In this document: in pieces, positions 6,814 through 16,537 of the stretch
Numbering within the stretch: position 1 is the first letter of the stretch
Layout of the letters: the number at the start of each line of letters is the position of its first letter
Program-made: the position numbers and the translations under genes
The notes under the pieces: generated by a model
Told to the model about the DNA's origin: nothing
What the model saw: the letters and a program-made list of their open reading frames with translations, nothing else
The model's database searches: none
Assembly: GCA_946408995.1 (NCBI GenBank)
Contig: CAMJUL010000044.1
Location: forward strand, 1-33,943
Origin: an uncultured Clostridia bacterium
GTDB lineage: Bacteria; Bacillota; Clostridia; Christensenellales; Aristaeellaceae
Direction: 5' to 3'
DNA length: 33,943 bases

Positions 6814-8262
6814 ATGAAGCAGGCAGCCAGACAGATCCTCCTGTGCGCAGCGGCGCTGATCGCCTTTTGCCTGATCAGCCGTCTTACCCCTTTGGGGGAC
6901 TACACCCTCTACATTCCCTCCTTCTCCCTCCCGAAAAACGCGGTCTCCCCGGAGGAATGGCCCCTGGTCCTTGAAACCGACGGCATTGTCCATGCCGATG
7001 CGCTCCGGAAGGACGGGGGCCACCTGAGCGTATCTGTCCGGGCCCTCCGCCCGGGGGACACCTGGTTCCACCTGAAGGGACCGGACGGGGAAGCCTATGC
7101 CATGGGACACCTAAGGGTCGGCCCCCTGAGAACGGTATTTGATGAGGTCACCGGCGGCTTCTCCGGCGACAGAGCGGTCATGATCGCCGTAACGGTGTTT
7201 TTCCTTGCCTGCGGGCTGATCCTGCTCCGGCAGTTCTTTTTGTCCAGGGGGCCAGCCTTCTACGGCTACGGCACCATTTTGTCCGCGGGCTTTTCCCTGT
7301 TCTGCCTGGCCAGCTTTCTGGTGTTTCTCTCCGTTACGGTGTCCCACCTGTCCGCCCCATGGGATTATCCCATGATGAGCGCCTACCGGATGATCAACAG
7401 CGCCCCTCTGCAGTTTATGATGCTCACGCTGCCCTGCGTGGTGGTTTTTTCCCTCGCCATGGGCATCAGCAACGTCGCCCTCCTTCGGCACGAAACCCCC
7501 AGGCTCCGGAATGTCCTGGGTCTCCTTACCAGCCTGCTCCTGCTGGTCGGGGAAGCGATCGGGGTTTACTTTTATACCCGGGATTTCGCGGGATCCGAAT
7601 GGGAAGGGCGTCTCGCGGCCGTAACGGAAAACGTTTACGCCACCTTCTTTGTTTATTTTGAATGTATGCTGGCGGGTTCCGTCCTCTGCGGCGTGACCGC
7701 AGCCCGCCACCATCCTGCGCCGGACAAGGATTTCATCCTCATCCTCGGGTGCTGGTTCCGCCGGGACGGCAGTCTTCCTCCCCTTCTGAGGGGCCGGGCC
7801 GAACGGGCCATCGCCTTTTTTGAGGAGCAGAAGGCCCGCACCGGGAAGGAAGCCTATCTGATCCCCTCCGGCGGCCAGGGACCGGACGAAAGCATGCCGG
7901 AAGGGGAAGCCATTGGGAATTATCTTCTCTCCCGGGGAATCCCGCGGGAGCGGATCCTCCCCGAGACAAAAGCCCGCAATACCTATGAAAACATGCTCTT
8001 TTCCCGGCAGATCATCCAGGATACCCTTCCCGGCGGAAAGACCGTTTACGCCACCACCAATTACCATGTATTCAGAAGCGGCGTCTGGGCTGCCCTGGCC
8101 GGGCTGAAGGCCGAGGGCATCGGCAGCCGGACCAAATGGTGGTATTGGCCCAATGCCTTTATGCGGGAATGCCTTGGCCTGATGAAAAACCGCTGGAAGC
8201 AGGAATTGGTGCTGCTTTTTGTTTTGATCGTCTTCTTCACCCTGCTTACCATGGTCCTGTAG
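6814..8262 (+). CDS. Multispanning membrane protein with YdcF/SanA-type (DUF218) domain
   Basis: A 482-residue product. One membrane helix (about 9-27) is followed by an extracytoplasmic stretch (28-120), then about five membrane helices (125-300). A YdcF-type domain runs from about 305 to 460, with ILILGCWFRRDGS, a SGGQGPDESMPEGEA loop, ETKARNTYENMLFS and ATTNYHVFRSG, and a final membrane helix (about 462-480). YdcF/ElyC/SanA proteins act in envelope integrity and peptidoglycan-related processes, with unclear chemistry. The ATG at 6814 is preceded by GGGGGCGA; an earlier in-frame ATG at 6769 lies inside the VanZ gene and lacks a site. It probably ends the peptide-sigma-VanZ operon, since a new promoter follows at 8343. 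Confidence 0.85.
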   Translation: MKQAARQILLCAAALIAFCLISRLTPLGDYTLYIPSFSLPKNAVSPEEWPLVLETDGIVHADALRKDGGHLSVSVRALRPGDTWFHLKGPDGEAYAMGHLRVGPLRTVFDEVTGGFSGDRAVMIAVTVFFLACGLILLRQFFLSRGPAFYGYGTILSAGFSLFCLASFLVFLSVTVSHLSAPWDYPMMSAYRMINSAPLQFMMLTLPCVVVFSLAMGISNVALLRHETPRLRNVLGLLTSLLLLVGEAIGVYFYTRDFAGSEWEGRLAAVTENVYATFFVYFECMLAGSVLCGVTAARHHPAPDKDFILILGCWFRRDGSLPPLLRGRAERAIAFFEEQKARTGKEAYLIPSGGQGPDESMPEGEAIGNYLLSRGIPRERILPETKARNTYENMLFSRQIIQDTLPGGKTVYATTNYHVFRSGVWAALAGLKAEGIGSRTKWWYWPNAFMRECLGLMKNRWKQELVLLFVLIVFFTLLTMVL

Positions 8263-8342
8263 CAGCCAAAGGGCCCGTCCCCGCTGATGAGGCTCCTTTA
8301 CGCCAATGGCAAACTTCCCCCGAACCCCTGCCGCTTCAGCAG

Positions 8343-8371
8343 TTGACGGACGGGGCCTGAAATGGGATAAT
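8343..8371 (+). promoter_or_regulatory. Promoter upstream of queT
   Basis: TTGACG (8343-8348), a 17-base spacer and GATAAT (8366-8371) form a good sigma-A promoter. The start would lie near 8378, giving a leader of about 50 bases. I could not match this leader to a preQ1 riboswitch. Confidence 0.65.
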
Positions 8372-8428
8372 AGGGATACCGGCCTTGATGGACGAAAACC
8401 AAACTACACCCCCGGAGGCTGTGCCGCC

Positions 8429-8956
8429 ATGAAAAACCGTACCACCCTCTGGCTGGTCCAGGGGGGGCTGATCGCCGCCCTTTATGTGGCGCTGACCGCC
8501 GCGTTCAGTGCCTTTTCCTTTGGGGAGATCCAGGTGCGCCTCTCCGAGGCGCTGACCGTTCTTCCTGCCTTTACCCCCGCCGCCGTGCCCGGGCTGTTCG
8601 TCGGCTGCCTGCTTGGAAACCTCCTGGGCGGCGCGCTTCCGGCGGACACCGTGTTCGGGAGTCTGGCCACCCTGCTGGGGGCAATACTCACCTGGCGTTT
8701 CCGGCGCGCCCATCCCCTGTGGGCGCCGGTGCCCCCCATCCTTTCCAACGCCCTAATCGTGCCCTTTGTGCTCCGTTACGCCTACGGCGTCCCCATGGCA
8801 ATTCCGCTAATGATGCTGACGGTGGGCGCTGGGGAAGTCCTCTCCTGCGGGGTGCTTGGCATGCTCCTGTATTGGGCCCTGGACCGCCGCCGGGAGGTGT
8901 TCGGCTTCCCGGATCCCAGGACGGAAAAGGCGGACCGGAAGAAAGGGGCCCCATGA
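8429..8956 (+). CDS. queT: QueT-family transporter
   Basis: The 175-residue hydrophobic protein has about five to six membrane helices and the QueT hallmarks GEIQVRLSEALTVLPAFTPAAVPGLFVGCLLGN, with the conserved R-x-SEAL segment early in the protein. QueT proteins act as substrate-binding (S) components of ECF transporters for queuosine precursors. The ATG at 8429 has CGGAGG 10 bases upstream; a longer in-frame extension to 8306 runs through the promoter. Its end overlaps the next gene's start (ATGA). The pairing of a vitamin-type transporter with a response regulator has no obvious logic. The ECF energising module is not in the window. Confidence 0.88.
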   Translation: MKNRTTLWLVQGGLIAALYVALTAAFSAFSFGEIQVRLSEALTVLPAFTPAAVPGLFVGCLLGNLLGGALPADTVFGSLATLLGAILTWRFRRAHPLWAPVPPILSNALIVPFVLRYAYGVPMAIPLMMLTVGAGEVLSCGVLGMLLYWALDRRREVFGFPDPRTEKADRKKGAP

Positions 8957-9750
8957 AAGTTCTTTGTGTGGATGACGACCCCCGGGACCTGGCCCTGGCG
9001 GTATCCGCCTGCAGGGCGCTTCCCTCCCCGCAAGAGGTACGGGGCGTCTCCTCCCCTCAAGAGGCCCTGGAGCTGCTTGGGCTCTGGCCGGCCGACGCAG
9101 CGGTGCTGGATATCCGTCTGCCCGGCATGGACGGCCTTGCCCTGGCCCGTGAGATCCTTCGCAGATCTCCCGAAACAGCCATCGTGTTTCTTACTGCCCA
9201 CGCGGACCGCGCCGTGGAGGCCTTCGCGCTGCACGTTTCAGGCTATCTGCTCAAACCCCTGGATCCCGCCCGTCTGCGGGAGGAGGTCCTCTATGCCCTG
9301 TCCAGGAAAAATCCTGCGGATCCTGTTAACCTCCGGGTGCAGACTTTCGGCCAGTTCGAGGTCTTCCTCCGGGGAAAGCCCATCCCTTTCCGCCGGGCCA
9401 AGGCCAAGGAGCTTCTGGCCTTTCTGGTGGACCGCCGGGGGGGCAGCGTCACCCGGGCGGAGGCCTTTGCCGTCCTTTGGGAGGAGGTCCCCTATGACCG
9501 GGGCATGCAAAAGCAATTGGACGTCATCATCCGCAGCCTGCGGAGCACCCTCCGGGAGTACGGCCTTGACGCCCTGATGGAAAACCTGCACGGGTCCCTG
9601 CGCATTGTACCGGAAATGCTCGACTGTGACATGTACCGTCTGACGGACGGTGACCCCGCGGCGGCCGGCGCCTTCCGGGGCGAATATATGAGCGCTTATT
9701 CCTGGGCCAGCCTGACGGAAAGCTATCTTCAGCGCCGATTCCTCGCCTGA
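8953..9750 (+). CDS. Response regulator with SARP-like DNA-binding domain
   Basis: A 265-residue product. A receiver domain (1-115) shows the acidic triad D7-D9, the phosphoacceptor Asp53 in LDIRLPGMDG, Thr81 and Lys101. A winged-helix domain (about 125-225) follows with FGQFEVFLRGKPI, FRRAKAKELLAFLVDRRGG and a second half ending GSLRIVPEMLDCDMYRL. That pattern matches the SARP/OmpR-like domain of SAPR-type response regulators. The C-terminal bacterial transcriptional activation domain is nearly absent; only about 35 residues remain (GEYMSAYSWASL). No cognate kinase is adjacent. Its likely targets are the two promoters with 11-bp TGTTGGACA repeats at 4814 and 20454, because SARP proteins bind such repeats 8 bp before the -10; this link is inference. 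Confidence 0.88.
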   Translation: MKVLCVDDDPRDLALAVSACRALPSPQEVRGVSSPQEALELLGLWPADAAVLDIRLPGMDGLALAREILRRSPETAIVFLTAHADRAVEAFALHVSGYLLKPLDPARLREEVLYALSRKNPADPVNLRVQTFGQFEVFLRGKPIPFRRAKAKELLAFLVDRRGGSVTRAEAFAVLWEEVPYDRGMQKQLDVIIRSLRSTLREYGLDALMENLHGSLRIVPEMLDCDMYRLTDGDPAAAGAFRGEYMSAYSWASLTESYLQRRFLA

Positions 9751-9760
9751 TGCCCCATGA

Positions 9761-9782
9761 CACGCCGGATCCGGCGTTTTTT
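9761..9782 (+). terminator. Terminator between the regulator and exporter genes
   Basis: The perfect palindrome ACGCCGGATCCGGCGT (9762-9777) can fold as a short stem and runs directly into six T residues. No promoter is visible between it and the next gene (start 9812), so it may act as a partial terminator or attenuator that lowers exporter expression relative to queT and the regulator. Confidence 0.65.
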
Positions 9783-9811
9783 CCCCCTCAAAATTGAAAG
9801 GAGACCCCGCC

Positions 9812-10480
9812 ATGGAAAACAAGCTGTTCAGAAAAGCCAGTTTGGACCGCATCTCCTCCCCGGAGCAGCTGCACGACTATATGCGCGTCACCAGCCCCCG
9901 GCTGTGGATGGTGCTGACAGCCATTCTGGTCCTGGCCGCCGGGTTCGTCGTTTACGCCTGCACCGCCAACATGGAAAGCACCCTGGACCTGACTGTGAAG
10001 GCAGAATTTGGCACCCTGTCGGCTGACCTTCCCCTGTCCAAGCTGGACCTGGTCAAGATCCACATGCCTGTCCGCTTTGACGGCACGACAGGAACCATCT
10101 CCAACATCTATCAGTCCAGCCGCCTTGTCCTGAACATTGTCTTTGACAGCAACGCCCCCCTGGAGGACGGCCTTTACAGTTTTGAGTTCCAGGACAGGGA
10201 GGATCTTCCCTCCGGATTGAACGACGAATTCCTGTTTATGATGGCGGACGACGGCGTCTATTCCCTGTATGAAAACGGCGCCCCCTATCAGGAGGCCCTC
10301 CGGCGGGAGCGCCGGGTGCTGATCGAGGGGAGGCTGGCCACGGTCACCGGCTTCCAATCGGTCGATATGGCCAGCATCGTCGTCTCGCCGGACAATCCGG
10401 AGTACACGCCCGCGGACGGGGTTTACGACGCACAGGTCATCACCGAATCCGCCACGCCCATCAGCTTTCTGTTCAACTGA
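9812..10480 (+). CDS. NHLM-type export membrane fusion protein (HlyD-like)
   Basis: A 222-residue protein with a cytoplasmic N-terminus containing LFRKASLDRISSPEQLHDYM, which is the typical opening of NHLM bacteriocin-system secretion proteins. One membrane helix follows (about 32-52), then an extracytoplasmic beta-rich domain. It is shorter than classical HlyD proteins and lacks a long coiled-coil hairpin, as expected for a partner of NHLM ABC transporters in single-membrane cells. The start has AAAGGAG upstream. It is 14 bp before the C39-peptidase ABC transporter, with which it should form the export complex. Confidence 0.8.
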   Translation: MENKLFRKASLDRISSPEQLHDYMRVTSPRLWMVLTAILVLAAGFVVYACTANMESTLDLTVKAEFGTLSADLPLSKLDLVKIHMPVRFDGTTGTISNIYQSSRLVLNIVFDSNAPLEDGLYSFEFQDREDLPSGLNDEFLFMMADDGVYSLYENGAPYQEALRRERRVLIEGRLATVTGFQSVDMASIVVSPDNPEYTPADGVYDAQVITESATPISFLFN

Positions 10481-10494
10481 CACGGAGGGCCCCT

Positions 10495-12687
10495 ATGAAA
10501 GACCGAAATACGCCCCGGAAGGGCGCGCAGCCTTTAAAGAACGGTGTGGCGAAGGTACCCGTCATCATGCAGATGGAGGCCCTGGAATGCGGCGCCGCCT
10601 GCCTGGCCATGGTGCTGGCCTATTACCACAAATGGGTGCCCCTGGAGCAGGTACGCCTTGACTGCGGCGTATCCAGGGACGGCTCCAGCATGAAAAACGT
10701 GTTTCTCGCCGGCCAGAACTACGGCATGGAGGTGCACGGTTACCGCATGGAGATCGATGGCCTTCGCAAAAGCGCCACTTTCCCCTGCATCATCCATTGG
10801 AATTTCAACCACTTCGTGGTGCTCAACGGCTTCAAAAAGAACCGGGCCGTGCTCAATGACCCCGCCAGGGGCACCGTAGAAGTATCCATGAAGGAATTCG
10901 ACGAATCCTTCACCGGCATGGTGCTCACCTTTGCCCCGGGGGAGAATTTCGTCCCCTCCGGCAAGCGCAAAAGCACCCTGGTCTTTGCCCGCAAGCGTCT
11001 GCGCGGGGCCGGTCCCGCGGTGGCTTTTGTAATCCTGACCTCCGTCATCACCCACCTGCTTGGCATCATCAACCCGGTGATGTCCCGCATCTTCTTTGAC
11101 CGGCTTCTGGCCGGGCGGGCCCCCGGATGGCTCCTGCCCTTTATCGGCGCCATGACGCTGCTGTGCATCTTTCAGATCATTGTGGAATTGGCCACGCGGA
11201 TCTATTCCCTCAAGCTCAACGGCAAAATGGCCATCGAGGGAAACGCGTCCTTCATGTGGAAGGTGCTCCGCCTGCCGATCGAGTTCTTTTCCCAGCGGAT
11301 GACCGGGGACGTGCTGCAGCGGCAGGGGACCAACGCCTCCATTGCCGGCGTACTGGTGGAGACCCTTGCCCCGCTGGTGCTGAAGGTCGCCATGATGCTG
11401 TTCTACCTCTTTGTCATGCTGCGCTACAGCATCCCCATGACCTTCATCGGCCTCCTTTCCCTGTTTCTGAACCTGTTCGTGGCCCGTTACCTTTCCGAAA
11501 AGCGCATCAACCTGACCCGGGTCATGATGCGGGACAACGGCAAGCTGGCCTCCACCACCATGGCCGGAATCAGCATGACGGAAACCATCAAGGCCTCCGG
11601 CGCGGAGGGCGGGTTCTTCCGCAAATGGGCCGGCTATCAGGCCTCCGTCAACACCCAGAACGTCCGCTTCAGCACCCTCAACCACCGCATCGGCCTGATC
11701 CCCCAGTTCATCAGCACCGCCAGCAATTATCTGGTACTGTTCCTGGGGGTCCGCCTCTCCATGGACGGGAATTTCACCCTGGGCATGATCACCACCTTTC
11801 AGGGGCTGCTGACCTCCTTCATGGACCCGGCCCAGACCCTGGTCAGTGCCGGCCAGACCCTGCAGGAAATGCGCACCGAAATGGAACGGGTAGAGGATGT
11901 CATGGAGTACCCCGAGAATTCCGCTTTCGACAACGAGACGGCTCCGGAGAACGAGGATTACTCCAAATTGAAGGGCGAGGTGGAGGTCCGGAACCTGACC
12001 TTCGGCTATTCCCGCCTGGGGAAGCCCACCGTGTCCGACTTTTCCATGCATATCCGAGCCGGAAGCCGGGTCGCCATCGTCGGCGGCAGCGGCAGCGGCA
12101 AATCCACCGTCAGCAAGCTGATCACCGGGCTCTACCGGCCCTGGGAGGGGGAGATCCTGTATGACGGAAAACCCCTGAACCAGATCCCGCGGGTCGTGTT
12201 CACCGGCTCCGTGGCGATGGTGGATCAGGACATCGTCCTGTTTGAGGACACCATTGCCAACAACATCCGCATGTGGGACCAATCCATCGCCGATTTTGAG
12301 GTCATCCTGGCTGCCAGGGACGCCCAGATCCACGACGACATCCTCCAGCGTCCCGGAGGCTACCAGTACAAGCTGACCGAAAACGGCAAGGACCTTTCCG
12401 GCGGTCAGCGGCAGCGGCTGGAAATCGCCCGGGTCCTGGCGCAGGATCCCTCCGTCATCATTCTGGACGAAGCCACCAGCGCCCTGGACGCCAAGACGGA
12501 ATACGAGCTGGTCCGGGCCGTGAAGGAGCGGGGCATCACCTGCATCGTCATCGCCCACCGGCTTTCCACCATACGGGACTGCGACGAGATCATCGTCCTG
12601 GAAAAGGGCCGCATCGTGGAACGCGGCACCCATCAGGAGCTTTACCGCAAGGGCGGCGCCTATACCGAACTGGTCACCAGCGAATAA
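10495..12687 (+). CDS. NHLM-type peptidase/permease/ATP-binding ABC transporter
   Basis: A 730-residue exporter with three parts. The N-terminal C39 peptidase (about 20-150) has Gln26 and Cys32 in MQMEALECGAACLAM, His106 in NFNHFVVL and Asp122 in LNDPARG, so the catalytic set is complete. Six membrane helices lie at about 165-450. The nucleotide-binding domain (about 490-730) has Walker A GGSGSGKST, signature LSGGQRQR, Walker [13 protein letters not shown] and the H-loop AHRLSTI. Such proteins cut leader peptides after a Gly-Gly or Ala/Gly-Gly-like motif and export the mature peptide. The Ala-Ala-Gly peptides at 4557 and 5003 are the obvious candidate substrates, since no other precursor is visible. 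No lanthipeptide or other modification enzymes are present. Confidence 0.93.
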   Translation: MKDRNTPRKGAQPLKNGVAKVPVIMQMEALECGAACLAMVLAYYHKWVPLEQVRLDCGVSRDGSSMKNVFLAGQNYGMEVHGYRMEIDGLRKSATFPCIIHWNFNHFVVLNGFKKNRAVLNDPARGTVEVSMKEFDESFTGMVLTFAPGENFVPSGKRKSTLVFARKRLRGAGPAVAFVILTSVITHLLGIINPVMSRIFFDRLLAGRAPGWLLPFIGAMTLLCIFQIIVELATRIYSLKLNGKMAIEGNASFMWKVLRLPIEFFSQRMTGDVLQRQGTNASIAGVLVETLAPLVLKVAMMLFYLFVMLRYSIPMTFIGLLSLFLNLFVARYLSEKRINLTRVMMRDNGKLASTTMAGISMTETIKASGAEGGFFRKWAGYQASVNTQNVRFSTLNHRIGLIPQFISTASNYLVLFLGVRLSMDGNFTLGMITTFQGLLTSFMDPAQTLVSAGQTLQEMRTEMERVEDVMEYPENSAFDNETAPENEDYSKLKGEVEVRNLTFGYSRLGKPTVSDFSMHIRAGSRVAIVGGSGSGKSTVSKLITGLYRPWEGEILYDGKPLNQIPRVVFTGSVAMVDQDIVLFEDTIANNIRMWDQSIADFEVILAARDAQIHDDILQRPGGYQYKLTENGKDLSGGQRQRLEIARVLAQDPSVIILDEATSALDAKTEYELVRAVKERGITCIVIAHRLSTIRDCDEIIVLEKGRIVERGTHQELYRKGGAYTELVTSE

Positions 12688-12704
12688 GAAAAGGAGGTGC
12701 ATCC

Positions 12705-14903
12705 ATGGGATGGTTCGATGAGCAGATCAAGCAGCGCATGCAAAGCGACCAGGACGTATTGGAGGACTCCTTTTTCCGCCTGGCAAGCGTGGTGCTGGAC
12801 AAGTGGAACGCCAGCCACATGCAGAACCAGCGCCTGATCGCCAGGGAGGCCTTGGACGACATCCTAAAATATTACCATGAAAAACCTGTGGAGCTTCCCC
12901 CGGACCTGGAGGAACTGAGCCAGCAGGTGGAATATGCCCTGCGCCCCGCCGGCCTCATGCCCAGGGAAGTGAATCTGGAAAAGGGCTGGCAGAAAGACGC
13001 CTACGGCCCCATGCTGGGCTTCCTGAAGGACAGCGGCATCGCCGTCGCCCTGCTGCCGGGCGCCCTTACCGGGTATTATTACCGGGATCCCGCGACCGGG
13101 AAAAAGAAGCGCGTCACTTCAAAAAATGCTGCCCTCTTTTCCCCGGACGCCCTGTGCTTCTACAAGCCTCTTCCGATGAAAAAGCTGGGCATCCCGGACC
13201 TTTTGCTGTACATGAAAAACTGTATCACCCACGGGGACCTGGTGCTGATCCTGCTGGCCAGCCTGGCCGTGCCTCTGGTGGGCCAGCTGGAGCCGCGGGT
13301 GTACGCCCTGCTTACGGGTCCTGTGCTCAACAGCAGGCAGATGAACCTGCTTAACGGCATCGCCTCGTTTCTTTTGGCCTCTGCCTTTGCCTATCAGATG
13401 CTGGACATGGTGCGTTCCCTGCTGATGGAAAGGATCAGCACCAAAACCTCCATGGCCGTGGAGGCCTCGGTCATGATGCGGCTTTTGTCCCTGCCGGTCA
13501 GCTTTTTCCGCAGGTTTGCCTCCGGCGACCTGGCCAGCAGGGCAAACTCCGTCAACTCCCTGTGCAGCATGCTGCTCAACAACGTCCTGTCCGTGGGGCT
13601 CACCAGCCTCATGAGCCTGCTCTACGTGAGCCAGATCTTCGCCTACGCCCCAGCCCTGGTGGTGCCCTCCCTGCTGATCATCCTTTCCACGGTGATCCTC
13701 AGCGTAGCCGCTTCCCTGATCCAGATCGGCATCTCCAGAAAAAAAATGCACCTGAGCGCCGAGGAAGCCGGCATGAGCTATGCCATCCTCAACGGCCTGC
13801 AAAAGATCAAGCTCTCCGGGGCGGAAAAGCGGGTCTTTTCCCGCTGGGCCAAACTGTACGCGGAAGACGCCCGCCTGGAATACAATCCCCCTGCCTTCCT
13901 GAAGTTCAACAGCGTGCTCATCAGCGCCATCTCCCTGGGCGGCACGGTAGCGCTCTATTATCTGGCGGCATCCAACGGCATCGCGCCCAGCGCCTATTAC
14001 AGCTTCAGCGCCGCTTACGGCCGCGTGATGGGGGCCTTTTCCTCCCTGGCGGGCATTGCCATCTCCATCGCCTCCTTCCCCCCCGTACTGGAAATGGCGG
14101 AACCCATCCTGAAGACGGAGCCGGAGGTAACCGCCGAGAAAGAGAACGTAACCCAGGTCAGCGGCGCCATCGAACTGAGCCATGTGTCCTTCCGGTACGA
14201 GCCGGATACCCCCTATGTCCTGAATGATCTGTCTCTCCGGATCAAAAGCGGGGAATACGTGGCCATTGTCGGCCGTACGGGCTGCGGAAAATCCACCCTG
14301 GTCCGCCTTCTTCTGGGCTTTGAGAAGCCCGAAAAGGGCGCGGTTTTCTATGATCATCACGACCTGAGCCGCATCGATCCCCGCTCCCTTCGCAAGCATA
14401 TCGGCGTCGTCATCCAGAATGGTCAGCTGTTTCAGGGGGATATCTTTTTCAACATCACCATTTCCGCCCCTCAGCTGACCCTGGAGGAGGCCTGGGAGGC
14501 CGCCGAAACCGCAGGCATCGCCCAGGATATCCGGGAAATGCCCATGGGGATGAACACCGTGATCTCCGAAGGGCAGGGCGGTTTCTCCGGCGGACAAAAG
14601 CAGCGGCTGATGATCGCCCGCGCCATCGCCCCCAAGCCCCGCATCCTGATTTTTGACGAGGCCACCAGCGCCCTGGACAACAAGACCCAAAAGCAGGTTT
14701 CAGACGCCCTGGACAAGCTCAAGTGCACCCGCATCGTCATCGCCCACCGGCTTTCCACCATCCGCAACTGCGACCGCATCCTGGTGATGGACGGGGGCGC
14801 CATCCTGGAGGAAGGCACCTATGACCAGCTGATCGGGAAAAACGGCGCTTTCGCGGACCTTGTGGCCCGGCAGCGTCTGGACACGAAAGAAGAACAGCCC
14901 TGA
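12705..14903 (+). CDS. NHLM-type permease/ATP-binding ABC transporter (second subunit)
   Basis: A 732-residue half-transporter partner. The N-terminal 165 residues form a soluble region characteristic of the second NHLM transporter and hold no peptidase motif. Six membrane helices follow (about 170-460). The nucleotide-binding domain (about 485-720) has Walker [10 protein letters not shown], signature FSGGQKQR, Walker [13 protein letters not shown] and AHRLSTI. It probably forms a heterodimer with the peptidase-bearing subunit, whose gene ends 17 bp upstream. The start has a strong AAGGAGG. The importer operon follows after only 36 bp without an intervening terminator. Confidence 0.92.
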   Translation: MGWFDEQIKQRMQSDQDVLEDSFFRLASVVLDKWNASHMQNQRLIAREALDDILKYYHEKPVELPPDLEELSQQVEYALRPAGLMPREVNLEKGWQKDAYGPMLGFLKDSGIAVALLPGALTGYYYRDPATGKKKRVTSKNAALFSPDALCFYKPLPMKKLGIPDLLLYMKNCITHGDLVLILLASLAVPLVGQLEPRVYALLTGPVLNSRQMNLLNGIASFLLASAFAYQMLDMVRSLLMERISTKTSMAVEASVMMRLLSLPVSFFRRFASGDLASRANSVNSLCSMLLNNVLSVGLTSLMSLLYVSQIFAYAPALVVPSLLIILSTVILSVAASLIQIGISRKKMHLSAEEAGMSYAILNGLQKIKLSGAEKRVFSRWAKLYAEDARLEYNPPAFLKFNSVLISAISLGGTVALYYLAASNGIAPSAYYSFSAAYGRVMGAFSSLAGIAISIASFPPVLEMAEPILKTEPEVTAEKENVTQVSGAIELSHVSFRYEPDTPYVLNDLSLRIKSGEYVAIVGRTGCGKSTLVRLLLGFEKPEKGAVFYDHHDLSRIDPRSLRKHIGVVIQNGQLFQGDIFFNITISAPQLTLEEAWEAAETAGIAQDIREMPMGMNTVISEGQGGFSGGQKQRLMIARAIAPKPRILIFDEATSALDNKTQKQVSDALDKLKCTRIVIAHRLSTIRNCDRILVMDGGAILEEGTYDQLIGKNGAFADLVARQRLDTKEEQP

Positions 14904-14939
14904 CCCATCGCATCCATTTCATGAAGGAGGTCTTTCACA

Positions 14940-16535
14940 ATGAAAAGAACGATCAAACTGCTCCCCCTGATGGCCGTCCTCACCCTGACCGTGCCCGCCG
15001 CCCCGGTCCGCGCCGAAGCCCCCGCGGAGGGACAGCTGCGCACCGCGGTGCTCTATGACATCTCCACCATGGACGTGGCGCGGACTACGGACGATTATAT
15101 GATCCCCATGAACGTCTTTGACCGTCTGTTTGAGACCCGGGTGGTGGAAGGCGTCCCCCAGGTGGTTGGCAGCCTCTGCACCGATTACAGCGTCAGCCCG
15201 GACGGCCTGACCTATGATTTTACCCTGCGGGAGGGCGTGGTCTTCTCCAATGGAAGTCCCCTGACCGCCTCCGACGTCCGCTACACCTTCGAAAGGCTGC
15301 TCAAAATCAACGACCAGAACACCGACATCCCCATGGAAGTGGCAGGGAGCCGGGCCCTCGTCTCCGGGGAGGCGGAAGCCCTTTCCGGCTTCCTGGTGAC
15401 CGATGACACCCATTTTTCCATCACCCTTTCCGCCCCCAACGCCGGCTTTACCGCGGAGCTTTCCGCCGCGGCCATGTCCATTGTGGACGCGGAGACCACC
15501 TCCGCCGCACCTGCCTTCGGGACGGACCCGGCGGACACCATCGGCACCGGGCCCTACCGGGTGACCGAGTGGGTCACCAACGACCATTACACCCTGGAAT
15601 ACAACGACCGCTACTGGGGCCCGGCGCCTGACGTAAAGCACGTGCTTGTCCGGGTCATCCCCGACGCCGGCACCCAAAGCCTCATGTTCCAAAACGGGGA
15701 GCTGGACATCCTGGACCTGCAGAATGTGGACACCGCCATTGTGGAATCCCTCTACAAGCCCCTGTACGCCGACCGCATCGTCAGCACCCCCAAAGTGGGG
15801 CTGACCTATCTTGCCCTGAACGAAAACCAGAAGTACCTCAAGGACGTGCGCGTCCGCAAGGCCATCGGCATGGCCCTGAACGTCCAGGAGCTGATCGAGG
15901 ACCTGTATTACGGAAACGCCATCCGGGAGAACGGCATCATTCCCACCGGCATCTGGGGGCACAACGACGCCCTGGAGGGCTTTGCCTATGACCCGGAAGG
16001 CGCGAAGGCCCTTCTGAAGGAAGCCGGCTACGGGGAAGGGGAAGTCCGCTTTGAGATCGCCATGGATTCCTCTTCCACCAGCGTTATCCAGCTGGTCAAC
16101 CACAGCCTGAGCCAGATGCTTGAGAAGGCGGGCATCATCGCCACGGTGGTGACCTACGACCACGCGTCCTGGCTGGCCAAGCGCACCGCCGGGGAGGTCG
16201 AGTCCTTCGTGGCCCGCTGGGGCATGGATTACAACGACCCCGCCAACATCATGTTCACCTTCTTCGGGGGCCCCGCGCAAACGGCCGAACGCAGCCTGAA
16301 CTACCCGGACCTGGAGGTCATGGCCCGGGTGGCCGCCGCCTCCGCCATCGTGGAGGACGAGGCCCGCAGGGCGGAATACCAGGCGCTTGAAAAACGCATC
16401 ATCTCCGTGGACGCCGCCTGGATCCCGCTGTATGAGGACCTGCATCTGTACTGCCTGGGCAGCCGCGTTCACTCGTTCACCCCGCAGTGGGCCGGCTTCT
16501 CGGATTATTACGCGGCGGACGTCTCTCTCCGCTGA
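14940..16535 (+). CDS. Family 5 extracellular oligopeptide-binding protein (Dpp/OppA-like)
   Basis: A 531-residue solute-binding protein of the peptide/nickel class. It has a signal peptide (residues 1-26, ending PVRAEA), then the family-5 landmarks RTTDDYMIPMNVFDRLFE, DGLTYDFTLREGVVFSNGSPLTASDV, GTGPYRV and the C-terminal lobe with FARWGMDYNDPAN-like features (here VARWGMDYNDPANI). Unlike most Gram-positive binding proteins it has no lipobox cysteine, so it would be released or held by other means. It starts the five-gene importer and sits 36 bp after the NHLM exporter. The ligand is unknown; di- or oligopeptides are likely, and the exported tails are possible. Confidence 0.9.
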   Translation: MKRTIKLLPLMAVLTLTVPAAPVRAEAPAEGQLRTAVLYDISTMDVARTTDDYMIPMNVFDRLFETRVVEGVPQVVGSLCTDYSVSPDGLTYDFTLREGVVFSNGSPLTASDVRYTFERLLKINDQNTDIPMEVAGSRALVSGEAEALSGFLVTDDTHFSITLSAPNAGFTAELSAAAMSIVDAETTSAAPAFGTDPADTIGTGPYRVTEWVTNDHYTLEYNDRYWGPAPDVKHVLVRVIPDAGTQSLMFQNGELDILDLQNVDTAIVESLYKPLYADRIVSTPKVGLTYLALNENQKYLKDVRVRKAIGMALNVQELIEDLYYGNAIRENGIIPTGIWGHNDALEGFAYDPEGAKALLKEAGYGEGEVRFEIAMDSSSTSVIQLVNHSLSQMLEKAGIIATVVTYDHASWLAKRTAGEVESFVARWGMDYNDPANIMFTFFGGPAQTAERSLNYPDLEVMARVAAASAIVEDEARRAEYQALEKRIISVDAAWIPLYEDLHLYCLGSRVHSFTPQWAGFSDYYAADVSLR

Positions 16536-16537
16536 AC

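Noticed and set aside
8372-8428. Possible preQ1 riboswitch in the queT leader
   Set aside because: CTACACCC resembles part of the class I core, but the matching 5' P1 strand and the A-rich tail that pairs in the pseudoknot are missing. The class II pattern also does not fit.
9812-14903. Lanthipeptide or other modified-bacteriocin cluster
   Set aside because: The exporter is of the bacteriocin type, but no LanM, LanB/C, radical SAM or YcaO gene is present, and the peptide tails lack Cys, Ser and Thr.
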